A stretch of DNA of 64,000 nt from Antedon mediterranea. Lineage: Eukaryota; Echinodermata; Crinoidea; Comatulida; Antedonidae. The stretch is taken from positions 20,955,201 to 21,019,200 of the forward strand of contig NC_092670.1 in assembly GCF_964355755.1 (NCBI RefSeq). Direction: 5' to 3'. The notes under the pieces are model-generated. The model was not told the origin of the DNA, did not search any database, and worked only from the letters and a program-made list of their open reading frames with translations. The translations under genes and the position numbers were made by a program. Numbering within the stretch: the first letter of the stretch is position 1; each line of letters opens with the position of its first letter. This document shows, in pieces, positions 52,412-64,000 of the stretch.

Positions 52412-53329
52412 TTTCAGCAGGAATTCATCGATGAAATATGAAATTTAATCACTACAACGTACGATGACAGTCATTTATCAACTGTCTCAGCAAAGATAAC
52501 CAAGACTCTACACAAAAAAAAGGAAAATTTTAAAAATAAAAATATAATTCGTTTATTTTGACAGTTACTGTCAATTTACGACCTTTAAGCATCAATTAAC
52601 TTATTGACATTTTAGCCATATCAATAGATTGCATTCGATATCGATCGCAAGGCATACGTATAGTTAATTTAAAAGTCTAATAAACCCGTTTCTTCATTTA
52701 ATACTTCACAATGAACAATATTGGCTAGATGTATCTAAATAAAGGAGTAATTGTAACATTAGATGATAATAACGACTTTACAGGGAAAAAATAAAACACT
52801 AACTAGGTCAACACTTTTAAAATTAGTTTTAAGGTATAGGCCTATGCGATTATATTCACAGTCGATGGTAAATTATTGATAATACATTAAAAAGTGCAGT
52901 ACTCTAAATTCTATTTAATATAATTTGATCGATACCTCGTAGAAGATTAGTATTTTATGGAAAGATGCGCTTGGTATTGATCAATATACGACAAGATGAT
53001 AATAATTTTAAGATGCAATGTAATATAAAAAAAATGTGTTTTATTTTGATTAGAAAAGACCTCAGTTTTGCCTCATTAAGATGGAAATGAATTGTAAAGG
53101 TTAGCTGAAAGCGACGGCATGAAATTAAAATTATAATTTCATACTAGAATAATAATAGTTCAATGAAAATATTTTAAAAACATTGGAACGAAATGAAATA
53201 TGCTAATTAGTTGATAAAAATAAAATTTGCATGGACGCTTGATAATGATAATAAGAAAATAACGCCTTATACTATAAATGGTGGAAACAATGGCATGTTG
53301 AAGATAGACGATGATTTAAAACAAATTTC
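52412..53329. other. Upstream region of the GPCR, no gene recognised
   Basis: Apart from the possible 5' UTR and splice acceptor near 52508, only AT-rich sequence is seen. Confidence 0.4.
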
Positions 53330-53790
53330 TTTGTTACGATACTGATGGTAACGTTGTTGCCATGATAATGATGACGTTGTTGGTTGCCATGATAATGATG
53401 GAGTAGTTTCCATGATAATAATGGAGTAGTTTTCATGATAATGACGTTTTCTTTATCATGAAGCTTTGTTATGATATTGATGATGACGTTGTTGCCATGA
53501 TAATGATGACGTTGTTGCCATGATAATGATGGAGTAGTTGCCATGATAATGATGGAGTAGTTGTCATCAGTTGGTTGTCATGATAATGACGTTTTATTTA
53601 TCATGAAGCTTTGTTATGATACTGATGATGACGTTGTTGCCATGATAATGATGAAGTAGTTGTCATGATAATGATAGAGTAGTTGTCAAGATAATGACGT
53701 TTTCTTTACATTATCATAAAGCTTTTGTTATGATGCTGATGATGACGTTGTACTGATAATGATAATTATGACATTCTTGTTATGATAATG
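53330..53790. repeat. CATGATAATGATG minisatellite
   Basis: Units such as GTTGCCATGATAATGATG plus either ACGTT or GAGTA are repeated irregularly about 15 times. Longer blocks (CATGAAGCTTTGTTATGATA and following) recur about every 140 bases. The result is a nested, impure tandem array. The antisense open frame here (53272-53544) is a by-product. Confidence 0.8.
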
Positions 53791-53816
53791 ACGGTTCTGG
53801 TGGTAGAACAAGTCTT

Positions 53817-54050
53817 CTTCTAAGGACTATAAAAAGGACTAGTGTACACATCTGGCTCATGTGCACATTAAAGAACCTAGTACACCTTTCGAGACGAGTA
53901 GAGGGTTACCCCGTTGTACTAGTTCAGACACAGCCACTATCACAAACTTATAGTACGGTAGTGTACTACACACTGGGCCCTCTCTGGGAGAACAGTCTTA
54001 GACTGAAGAGGCTACCCAGTATAAAGAATAAATAATTAATAAATAACGAC
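53817..54050 (+). repeat. SINE-like element
   Basis: A body with CTGGCTCATGTGCACATTAA, AGAACCTAGTACACC, CGAGACGAGTAGAGGGTTAC and CCCGTTGTAC ends in an AAATAATTAATAAATAA tail. I recall similar 'cattaaagaaccnngtacac' sequences as widespread short repeats in marine invertebrates, but cannot name the family. No tRNA head was identified. Confidence 0.4.
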
Positions 54051-55524
54051 TACGATAACGAAGAACAAAAATGGTAATTGTTGATATCTATATTATTATT
54101 ATACACTATTATAATCAGACAGGGGAATATATAGTAAGCTTGAGGATTCATTCAATTAACCAGTCAATCACGTCTGTTGTTTCCTCAATACACTAAAGAT
54201 TCAGAACTACTCTAATAGATTGATTACAAAGCGTCATTCACATTCAACACATTACCTTATTGCCCCAAAAAATAGTAAAAAGGGTTTTGGCAATTAGCAA
54301 TATTTATTACTTTTTAAAGAAAAAACAGATTGAAGAACTTATATAAAAGATTACAAAAATGTAAGCTTCTTAAACTAGCAACTCCGGCTGATTTTCACTG
54401 CTTTTGTATTATTGAAATTAATTAATTTCCAGTTATTACCGGCGGTCTAAAGTTTTTCTATTTTTTAGATTATTTTCTTTCTTTCTTTCCTTGAAAAAAA
54501 GAAACATTTATTATATATGGCGTTTGGCCCAAATAATATGTAACAGATAAATAAACTTAACATCAGAGTGCGTTTAAAAATGCTGCTCTACCTTTAAATG
54601 AAATAAATAAATATTTTCCAAGCTTACTAACGAGATCAGTATTTCTAGTAGACATAAGATAAATATATTTTAATTTAGATGGGGATATTCGTTCTAATAT
54701 CTCAATAAAATAACAAACTAAAGTGAAGTAATTTCAATAATCTTTCATTTATATTAATACGATTCCATCTTCCTTTTTAAATTTTCAATTCTAATATCCC
54801 TAGTCTTCGTTTAATCATATTTTTTTTATGATTGTAATTTCTTAATTAAATTAAGTATTCAATTCCAAAATTATAATTTTAATGCGTGTGTAATATTGGA
54901 ACTTAGACTTTCATGGAATTTTGTTATCGGTTAGCTTTTGTTTAAAATTTGAAATAAAAGTATATAAGTTGTTGACCTGTTGAGCATGCCGTATGTTGCT
55001 ACTATGTATACATAGGCCTAATATTTGTTTTACGTCATTGGCCCAACATTGCTAATTTCTTTGAGCTTTTTTATATTGAAAATCATTGTTTAATATATTT
55101 ATCATTGCCTTCAGCCAGTAACGAATTACATTACTGCTACTGTACTGGGAATGTGGATTGGGGACTCTTGGTACAGAATTACCTATTCCTAAAATATATA
55201 TACAGAATTTTAAGTGAATTTTCTCTAATATTGATATATCTTTCAACCCCCATATTTCACTCTACCATAAAGTAAAATTGGTAGAATCTAGAATAGAATG
55301 AAATATAGGCCTAATGATTTTATTTTAACTTGTAAGTTCAAAACGCCTTTTATGTAAACAAAGCCTTATTAGGTTGTTGACAACTGTTTCCTTTCTTTAT
55401 TCCAATTACTATTTGAGTTGAAAACAACTCCTAAATATTTGAAAGATTTGACAATGTCAATTGTATTTCCATTTTTCAAATTTCTTAAGATTACTACCAT
55501 TTTTAAACACTACACTATTACTGT

Positions 55525-55545
55525 TGGTGTGTGTGTGTGTGTGTC
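55525..55545. repeat. (GT)n microsatellite
   Basis: About nine GT dinucleotides occur in a row. Confidence 0.85.
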
Positions 55546-56033
55546 TGTGATGTATATGTGTATGTGCAGTTACATGTTTACATTTATATTATATATAAGT
55601 ATATAATATTCTTACATGGCTTCCCAATATACAAGTTTTCAATTGGATTTTTGTTTCCAATTGATCGATACTTTCTTGGTTTTTTTTTGCCTCTTTTATT
55701 TTTTATATTACTGAATCACCTTTTTTCATACACTATGATTTACTGTATTATAACTCTAAAAAAAATATATATATATAAAATATCAGAAATTATAATGTTT
55801 TACTCAAATATGAATATGAAAGAAATAGATGTTTATTTGAATTGAATTGAATTGAATTGAACTTTTAACATTGACAGTTACATCCCATCTTTTACAATAA
55901 GCAGACAACTTATTTAAATAATGTTGCAAACCACAAACAGTATCACCAAATAATACAAGATCATATGCATAACGTAGATGTGTAATTGATACATCTCCTA
56001 TTCAAATTCTATGTTACGCTTATTAAATCATTA

Positions 56034-56312
56034 TGTATTGTCCTAAAAAACATGAAAAATGAAGATTAACATTGCATCAGGCTTTGAATAGGTTATTTTG
56101 TAGTAAATCTCTTCCATATAGGAAAACAACCGAAAAAAAATATTTTCACTTATAAAGTGATAAAATAAATTGTTAAATTGAACTAAAAACCCATTGGCTG
56201 ACAGCCAATTTGACACTTTTTCAGTAAATAATTTGTTCAAATTCAAAGTGGATAATTATTATGTGACATTCATTCAACAACAACAACAATTTAAATGTTA
56301 AATACATCTTAA
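56034..56312. mobile_element. AGATGTATTGTCC-type MITE, decayed copy
   Basis: It shares AACTAAAAACCCATTGGCTG, CAGCCAATTTG, TTATTATGTGACATT and the end AAATACATCTTAA with 46061-46320. Both termini have lost the full TTAA border. Confidence 0.6.
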
Positions 56313-58284
56313 AAATATTAAATAAAAAGGACGAAAGTGGGGAAACCTGTTGTAGGGCCTATATTGATTAAACATTTTAAAGAAATACTAATATTGCCAT
56401 CGGCCTTAACATGAATATACTCTGTATGTATTTTGTTGTTAAATGATTACTAGATTCAACATTCCCTAATAAATATTTTTATAATAGAATCTATCTCCGA
56501 TCCAACTATCCTTTACGAGTTCAATTCAACAACAACAATCGATCATCTTTAATGTATGGGTAATAACAGGCTGAGGTAAAAAGGTAAACATCTTATGTTT
56601 TAATGATTTTTTTTGGATATTTCAATTTTGCAAATGTCAATTAATATTGAACGGAGTGGTTCAGATGTGCATCGTACACGTTTACCCTTTCCGTTACTGG
56701 TTTTGTATTTTTGTCAAGGATTTTCGTCAAAAGTATTAAAATAAAAATGTATAGGTATTCGGTACTTACTGTTAAGCCATGCTTTCGAGTATCGACAGCC
56801 AAAAATAATTGACAAAACCGCTTGGGCTAAAAGTGTGATAGGCACTATACGTTGAGCATAAACCCCGCATCTCGCACTATAACTGTATGGTAAAGGTATG
56901 TTCTTGGTAGCCTACTGTACTGCAGGTTGTGAAAACCGTCGTATACTTGTTAACATTAATTGTAAGGAAATGAAAAAATGGCAATTAGACCACAAGAATA
57001 AATACTAACAATACTTACCATTCGGTCTAATTAGATCGCCGCGTACTAAATCTGATTTCCGTCTATACGCATGACAAAACCAAAATAATTGGAAGAAAAT
57101 TAAAGAATATTTTGATTCATGAAGTTACACAGAGCCTGAACCTCTGTGATCACTGCTTCCTTAACCACAGTAACTAAGCAATTAATGAGTAGTCTGGAAA
57201 CACATTCTACCACCAACTGACTTTACACTTTCTCCACCAGTGTACAATGTATTTAGGCTTTGATTGACCGTAATGAATTAAATATAATTGGTCAGTTAGG
57301 AAACGTAGGCCTAAGATACGGGTCACAGAAGATTAACAGAAGAATGAGTTCAGATTGGTCCCATTAGGACTCAAGTTGACTATGGTTGTCTAACGCGTGC
57401 ACACGAATCACGAAGCACACGTTTGTTCAGTAAATGTGCATAATTACAATGGTTAGTTCCTCGATGGTTAGTTGTAGACCCAGGCCTTTATGTTACCAAG
57501 GAATACCATGCATAACATAATGTCATCATAATTATTAACTGTGTAAAGGTTTTGATTCCTTGGTAAAAACAAGCCTATAGTTTTCATTGCTTTTTGGTAT
57601 TCAACGACAAATTGAATACAAAACACTTTATATATCGAAAACAGGTTTATCTTCGGAAAACGTACCTGATTGACAAAGAAAAGGATGTAAAAGTTTAATC
57701 ATTCGAGAGCAAGCACAGGAATTGTGTAAAGTAAGCTTATTTGGAACTGGTGTCTAGTAGTAATAGAAACGTACTAGGCCTAGTACATCAGTAGGCCTAA
57801 ATGGTATTGCGGGAAAACTAGAATTCAGTAGGGCAGCGCGGCTCGGTCGTGATACTTACATCTTCTGGCCTTCCTATAGTAATAGCATGAACCACAACTC
57901 CTCCTTTTGTTATTTGTCATTGATTTATTTCTAATATTATAAATTTGAAATCTGAAACTATTGTTTGGTTGATTTGTACTAGGGTGTTTTTAATTGTATA
58001 ACGTATAGAAAAGGCCACTTTAATTACTATTTAGAATGACGCACATGACGTCACAAATGTTTTTTAGAATTGTATAATTTCATTTCAAGGACATGACATA
58101 ATGATACTAATGGATATATTAGATAACATTTCATTTCCTTATATTTAAATACAATAGTGTCAACAATAACACAATAGCGGGGGCGCTATTACGGTTTTTC
58201 TGATTGTGATTTTCAACTCAGTCGCGACAGACAGGTTCTTAACAATTATTCATAAGAGTTTGAGTAGTTAGAGCAAGGCAACCT

Positions 58285-58475
58285 AACGGGATGTTAAGCT
58301 TCGGGGTGCAAAGGGTTTATCTGTGGCTACGACACGAGACCAGCTCCACGCCCCTTAAACAGACAACGGAATATAGTACAGTATACTGTTGGAATTTGTC
58401 GCAGCCGGACATAAGATCAAAATGATATACGATTTCCTATCTTGACAAGGCAAGCTCAGTGTCCTGTTGTTAGTG
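58285..58475. repeat. Dispersed repeat, copy 2 (first copy at 14627)
   Basis: It has the same order of blocks as 14627-14885: CAAAGGGTTTATCTGTGGCT, ATTTGTCGCAGCC and AAGCTCAGTGTCCT. The intervening sequence differs (CCACGCCCC segment here only). Confidence 0.55.
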
Positions 58476-59505
58476 CCTTGGTTAGAGCATGGATAAAATG
58501 AGAGAGAAGGATTTGTATCGGCGCTAACATTAATCAACAATCAAATCTTCTAGTCTGCTTTCAAACACGACGACCGAGATACATTGTGTGTTTATTTATC
58601 ACTTATATATTTTATTCAGTTATTCAAGTATACCCAAACGCAAAACTTGAATGGTCAAAAACCCCGGGGTGTCTCCGGAGATCACTCCGGAGTTTTGGTG
58701 TGAAAGGGGTATTATATACATAAAAATACATTCATAAAATTTATCAGCAGGAAAAAAGTAACATTTTGCAGTTGAATGCACTTTTTGATAACAGAAAAGG
58801 ATTACAATAAAAAAAAATAAAATAAACACATTCCAAATTTAACTCATAAAAGTAACTGATAAATATGATAAGGGACTATAGTCTTACAACGCACCGCATT
58901 ACAATGTTACCGTATGTACGTATCCTGTCAGCATTGCGAGTATAATATTTATGAATGAAATAGTATTACCTCTAGGTGGAAGAAGTGGGAACAACTAGGA
59001 TTCAAAATGGATTTCACAAAGGATATACAAAGATCTCTACGCCTTTCACTAAGGCTCTTTAGAAGCAACACAATCAAAGCATTATTGTATGAAATATAAT
59101 TTCTTCCTACATTAACAACATTTTCAATGCACGTTTCTTAACTCGCTCAATTTTTCTTTTCAATCTCAATTTTTTTTCTTTCTTTTTTTTGTATTTATAT
59201 GGTGTTGGTGATTGTAAAAACAATCAATGTTGATTGAACAAGTTGTACTGTGCATCAGTCTCGTGAATAAACAAAGTTTTTTTAAAATATGGTTTAATAT
59301 TAAGCCTCCATTCCAAACCGGAGCGGCGTATTATAACACCGGTCTAACATAACCTATATACACTGACATAAGGTTGAGGGAAGAGACACCACGGCGTTAT
59401 AATGTCCTTAAATAGTACAGTTTACTGCTGTTTCCCTTCTTTTTCATAGATATCACTGTTCTTCTAAACTTGAAAGGACTAACCTTCTTTAAACCGCAAC
59501 CACAT

Positions 59506-62500
59506 ACTGGTATGAATGTAGTGCGAGGAATGCGGGAAAGGGCATCGTATAAGGTATGAATGTAGTGCGAGGAATGCGGGAAAGGGCACCGTATAACTGG
59601 TATGAATGTAGTGCGATGAATGCAGGAAAGGGCACCGTATAACTGGTATGAATGTAGTGCGAGGAATGCGGGAAATGGCATCGTATAAGGTATGAATGTA
59701 GTGCGAGGAATGCGGGAAATGGCATCGTATAACTGGTATGAATGTAGTGCGAGGAATGCGGGAAATGGCATCGTATAAGGTATGAATGTAGTGCGAGGAA
59801 TGCGGGAAATGGCATCGTATAACTGGTATGAATGTAGTGCGAGGAATGCGGGAAATGGCATCGTATAACTGGTATGAATGTAGTGCGAGGAATGCGGGAA
59901 AGGACATCGTATAACTGGTATGAATGTAGTGCGAGGAATGCGGGAAAGGGCATCGTATAACTGGTATGAATGTAGTGCGAGGAATGCGGGAAAGGGCATC
60001 GTATAAGGTATGAATGTAGTGCGATGAATGCGGGAAATGGCACCGTATAACTGGTATGAATGTAGTGCGAGGAATGCGGGAAAGGACATCGTATAAGATA
60101 TGAATGTAGTGCGAGGAATGCGGGAAAGGGCACCGTATAACTGGTATGAATGTAGTGCGAGGAATGCGGGAAATGGCACCGTATAACTGGTATGAATGTA
60201 GTGCGAGGAATGCGGGAAATGGCATCGTATAAGATATGAATGTAGTGCGAGGAATGCGGGAAAGGGCACCGTATAACTGGTATGAATGTAGTGCGAGGAA
60301 TGCGGGAAATGGCACCGTATAACTGGTATGAATGTAGTGCGAGGAATGCGGGAAAGGGCACCGTATAACTGGTATGAATGTAGTGCGAGGAATGCGGGAA
60401 AGGGCATCGTATAAGATATGAATGTAGTGCGAGGAATGCGGGAAAGGGCACCGTATAACTGGTATGAATGTAGTGCGAGGAATGCGGGAAATGGCATCGT
60501 ATAAGGTATGAATGTAGTGCGAGGAATGCGGGAAAGGGCATCGTATAAGATATGAATGTAGTGCGAGGAATGCGGGAAAGGGCACCGTATAACTGGTATG
60601 AATGTAGTGCGAGGAATGCGGGAAATGGCACCGTATAACTGGTATGAATGTAGTGCGAGGAATGCGGGAAAGGGCACCGTATAACTGGTATGAATGTAGT
60701 GCGAGGAATGCGGGAAAGGGCATCGTATAACTGGTATGAATGTAGTGCGAGGAATGCGGGAAAGAGCATCGTATAACTGGTATGAATGTAGTGCGAGGAA
60801 TGCGGGAAAGGGCATCGTATAAGGTATGAATGTAGTGCGAAGAATGCGGGAAAGGGCACCGTATAACTGGTATGAATGTAGTGCGAGGAATGCGGGAAAT
60901 GGCACCGTATAACTGGTATGAATGTAGTGCGAGGAATGCGGGAAATGGCATCGTATAAGGTATGAATGTAGTGCGAGGAATGCGGGAAAGGGCATCGTAT
61001 AAGATATGAATGTAGTGCGAGGAATGCGGGAAAGGGCACCGTATAACTGGTATGAATGTAGTGCGAGGAATGCGGGAAATGGCACCGTATAACTGGTATG
61101 AATGTAGTGCGAGGAATGCGGGAAAGGGCACCGTATAACTGGTATGAATGTAGTGCGAGGAATGCGGGAAAGGGCATCGTATAACTGGTATGAATGTAGT
61201 GCGAGGAATGCGGGAAAGGGCATCGTATAACTGGTATGAATGTAGTGCGAGGAATGCGGGAAAGGGCATCGTATAAGGTATGAATGTAGTGCGAAGAATG
61301 CGGGAAAGGGCACCGTATAACTGGTATGAATGTAGTGCAAGGAATGCGGGAAATGGCACCGTATAACTGGTATGAATGTAGTGCGAGGAATGCGGGAAAG
61401 GGCATCGTATAAGGTATGAATGTAGTGCGAGGAATGCGGGAAAGGGCACCGTATAACTGGTATGAATGTAGTGCGAGGAATGCGGGAAATGGCACCGTAT
61501 AACTGGTATGAATGTAGTGCGAGGAATGCGGGAAAGGGCACCGTATAACTGGTATGAATGTAGTGCGAGGAATGCGGGAAATGGCACCGTATAACTGGTA
61601 TGAATGTGGTGCGAGGAATGCGGGAAATGGCACCGTATAACTGGTATGAATGTAGTGCGAGGAATGCGGGAAAGGGCACCGTATAAGGTATGAATGTAGT
61701 GCGAGGAATGCGGGAAATGGCACCGTATAACTGGTATGAATGTAGTGCGAGGAATGCGGGAAAGGGCATCGTATAACTGGTATGAATGTAGTGCGAGGAA
61801 TGCGGGAAATGGCACCGTATAACTGGTATGAATGTAGTGCGAGGAATGCGGGAAAGGACATCGTATAAGGTATGAATGTAGTGCGAGGAATGCGGGAAAT
61901 GGCACCGTATAACTGGTATGAATGTAGTGCGAGGAATGCGGGAAGTGCATCGTATAAGGTATGAATGTAGTGCGAGGAATGCGGGAAAGGGCACCGTATA
62001 AGGTATGAATGTAGTGCGAGGAATGCGGGAAATGGCATCGTATAACTGGTATGAACGTAGTGCGAAGAATGCGGGAAATGGCATCGTATAACTGGTATGA
62101 ATGTAGTGCGAGGAATGCGGGAAAGGGCACCGTATAAGGTATGAATGTAGTGCGAGGAATGCGGGAAAGGGCATCGTATAAGGTATGAATGTAGTGCGAG
62201 GAATGCGGGAAATGGCATCGTATAAGGTATGAATGTAGTGCGAGGAATGCGGGAAATGGCATCGTATAACTGGTATGAATGTAGTGCGAGGAATGCGGGA
62301 AAGGGCATCGTATAAGGTATGAATGTAGTGCGATGAATGCAGGAAAGGGCACCGTATAACTGGTATGAATGTAGTGCGAGGAATGCGGGAAAGGGCATCG
62401 TATAACTGGTATGAATGTAGTGCGAGGAATGCGGGAAAGGGCATCGTATAAGGTATGAATGTAGTGCGATGAATGCGGGAAATGGCACCGTATAACTGGT

Positions 62501-64000
62501 ATGAATGTAGTGCGAGGAATGCGGGAAAGGACATCGTATAAGATATGAATGTAGTGCGAGGAATGCGGGAAAGGGCACCGTATAACTGGTATGAATGTAG
62601 TGCGAGGAATGCGGGAAATGGCACCGTATAACTGGTATGAATGTAGTGCGAGGAATGCGGGAAATGGCATCGTATAAGATATGAATGTAGTGCGAGGAAT
62701 GCGGGAAAGGGCACCGTATAACTGGTATGAATGTAGTGCGAGGAATGCGGGAAATGGCACCGTATAACTGGTATGAATGTAGTGCGAGGAATGCGGGAAA
62801 GGGCACCGTATAACTGGTATGAATGTAGTGCGAGGAATGCGGGAAAGGGCATCGTATAAGATATGAATGTAGTGCGAGGAATGCGGGAAAGGGCACCGTA
62901 TAACTGGTATGAATGTAGTGCGAGGAATGCGGGAAATGGCATCGTATAAGGTATGAATGTAGTGCGAGGAATGCGGGAAAGGGCATCGTATAAGATATGA
63001 ATGTAGTGCGAGAAATGCGGGAAAGGGCACCGTATAACTGGTATGAATGTAGTGCGAGGAATGCGGGAAATGGCACCGTATAACTGGTATGAATGTAGTG
63101 CGAGGAATGCGGGAAAGGGCACCGTATAACTGGTATGAATGTAGTGCGAGGAATGCGGGAAAGGGCATCGTATAACTGGTATGAATGTAGTGCGAGGAAT
63201 GCGGGAAAGGGCATCGTATAACTGGTATGAATGTAGTGCGAGGAATGCGGGAAAGGGCATCGTATAAGGTATGAATGTAGTGCGAAGAATGCGGGAAAGG
63301 GCACCGTATAACTGGTATGAATGTAGTGCGAGGATCGGAATGCGGGAAATGGCACCGTATAACTGGTATGAATGTAGTGCGAGGAATGCGGGAAATGGCA
63401 TCGTATAAGGTATGAATGTAGTGCGAGGAATGCGGGAAAGGGCATCGTATAAGATATGAATGTAGTGCGAGGAATGCGGGAAAGGGCACCGTATAACTGG
63501 TATGAATGTAGTGCGAGGAATGCGGGAAATGGCACCGTATAACTGGTATGAATGTAGTGCGAGGAATGCGGGAAAGGGCACCGTATAACTGGTATGAATG
63601 TAGTGCGAGGAATGCGGGAAAGGGCATCGTATAACTGGTATGAATGTAGTGCGAGGAATGCGGGAAAGGGCATCGTATAACTGGTATGAATGTAGTGCGA
63701 GGAATGCGGGAAAGGGCATCGTATAAGGTATGAATGTAGTGCGAAGAATGCGGGAAAGGGCACCGTATAACTGGTATGAATGTAGTGCGAGGAATGCGGG
63801 AAATGGCACCGTATAACTGGTATGAATGTAGTGCGAGGAATGCGGGAAAGGGCATCGTATAAGGTATGAATGTAGTGCGAGGAATGCGGGAAAGGGCACC
63901 GTATAACTGGTATGAATGTAGTGCGAGGAATGCGGGAAATGGCACCGTATAACTGGTATGAATGTAGTGCGAGGAATGCGGGAAAGGGCACCGTATAACT
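59506..64000. repeat. 46/44-bp satellite array with higher-order structure
   Basis: About 99 units of GGTATGAATGTAGTGCGAGG followed by AATGCGGGAAAGGGCACCGT and ATAACT fill the end of the window and continue beyond it. Units are 46 bases, or 44 when the join reads ATAAGG or ATAAGA instead of ATAACTGG. Variant sites (GGG or ATGG before CA; CACC or CATC; GCGAGG, GCGAAG or GCGATG) recur in order: a block of 454 bases repeats at 60837 and 61291, and a block of about 2445 bases repeats (60021 to 62466, 60837 to 63282). The three overlapping minus-strand frames of about 1500 codons exist only because the unit has no stop codon in any minus frame, and should not be called genes. Confidence 0.97.

Larger units (their letters stand above)
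54051..59505. other. Gene-poor AT-rich stretch
   Basis: No convincing coding exon is seen on either strand. It contains a GT run (55525-55545), a MITE (56034-56312), the second copy of the 14.6-kb repeat (58285-58475), and possible minus-strand splice donors at 57019 and 57859 that could belong to 5' non-coding exons of the GPCR gene. Confidence 0.4.

Noticed and set aside
53272-53544. Minus-strand 90-aa His/Asn-rich frame
   Set aside because: It is produced by the CATGATAATGATG minisatellite.
59397-63991. Three overlapping minus-strand ORFs of about 1500 codons
   Set aside because: They lie in a 46/44-bp satellite whose unit has no minus-strand stop in any frame. All three frames give the same cycling peptide, so they are sequence by-products.

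Overview
This window looks like nuclear DNA of an invertebrate deuterostome, most likely an echinoderm. The basis is the AT-rich sequence, intron-rich genes with GT-AG splicing, animal proteins closest in my memory to vertebrate ones, many small non-autonomous DNA transposons, and heavy use of the palindrome AGGCCT. The species cannot be fixed from the sequence alone. All spliced gene models below were built by hand from splice signals, reading phase and protein-family knowledge. No transcript data or database search was used.

Layout. 1-3.3 kb: an AGGCCT/CTAG-rich island, a single-exon orphan gene (+), a palindromic MITE and a tRNA-like sequence. 3.3-15.2 kb: two tandem 8-exon genes on the minus strand for peroxisomal (S)-2-hydroxy-acid oxidases, both ending in the peroxisome signal SRL. 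The upstream copy carries a 4.1-kb transposon in intron 4, with another transposon nested inside it. 15.2-21.5 kb: a gene-poor AT-rich stretch. 21.5-26.3 kb: LUC7L3 (minus), a U1 snRNP-associated splicing factor. 26.9-29.3 kb: ANKRD40 (plus), head-to-head with LUC7L3, the same pairing as in human. 32.0-40.0 kb: a type I membrane protein with three 8-cysteine modules whose C-terminal cysteine spacing matches the BCMA/TACI class of TNF receptors. 41.3-45.9 kb: GET4, a tail-anchored-protein insertion factor, with a transposon full of TTGCGCAA palindromes in intron 2. 46-51 kb: a cluster of palindromic MITEs of at least three families. 51.3-52.4 kb: a single-exon class A GPCR (minus). 52.4-59.5 kb: no gene seen, with minisatellites and scattered repeats. 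59.5-64 kb: a 46/44-bp satellite with higher-order structure that runs off the window.

The genes do not form one pathway. LUC7L3 (splicing), GET4 (protein targeting) and ANKRD40 look like conserved housekeeping genes. The hydroxy-acid oxidases form a local tandem family. The cysteine-module receptor and the GPCR are cell-surface receptors without an assigned ligand. The receptor is the most interesting locus: all its introns are phase 1 and each cysteine module has its own exon.
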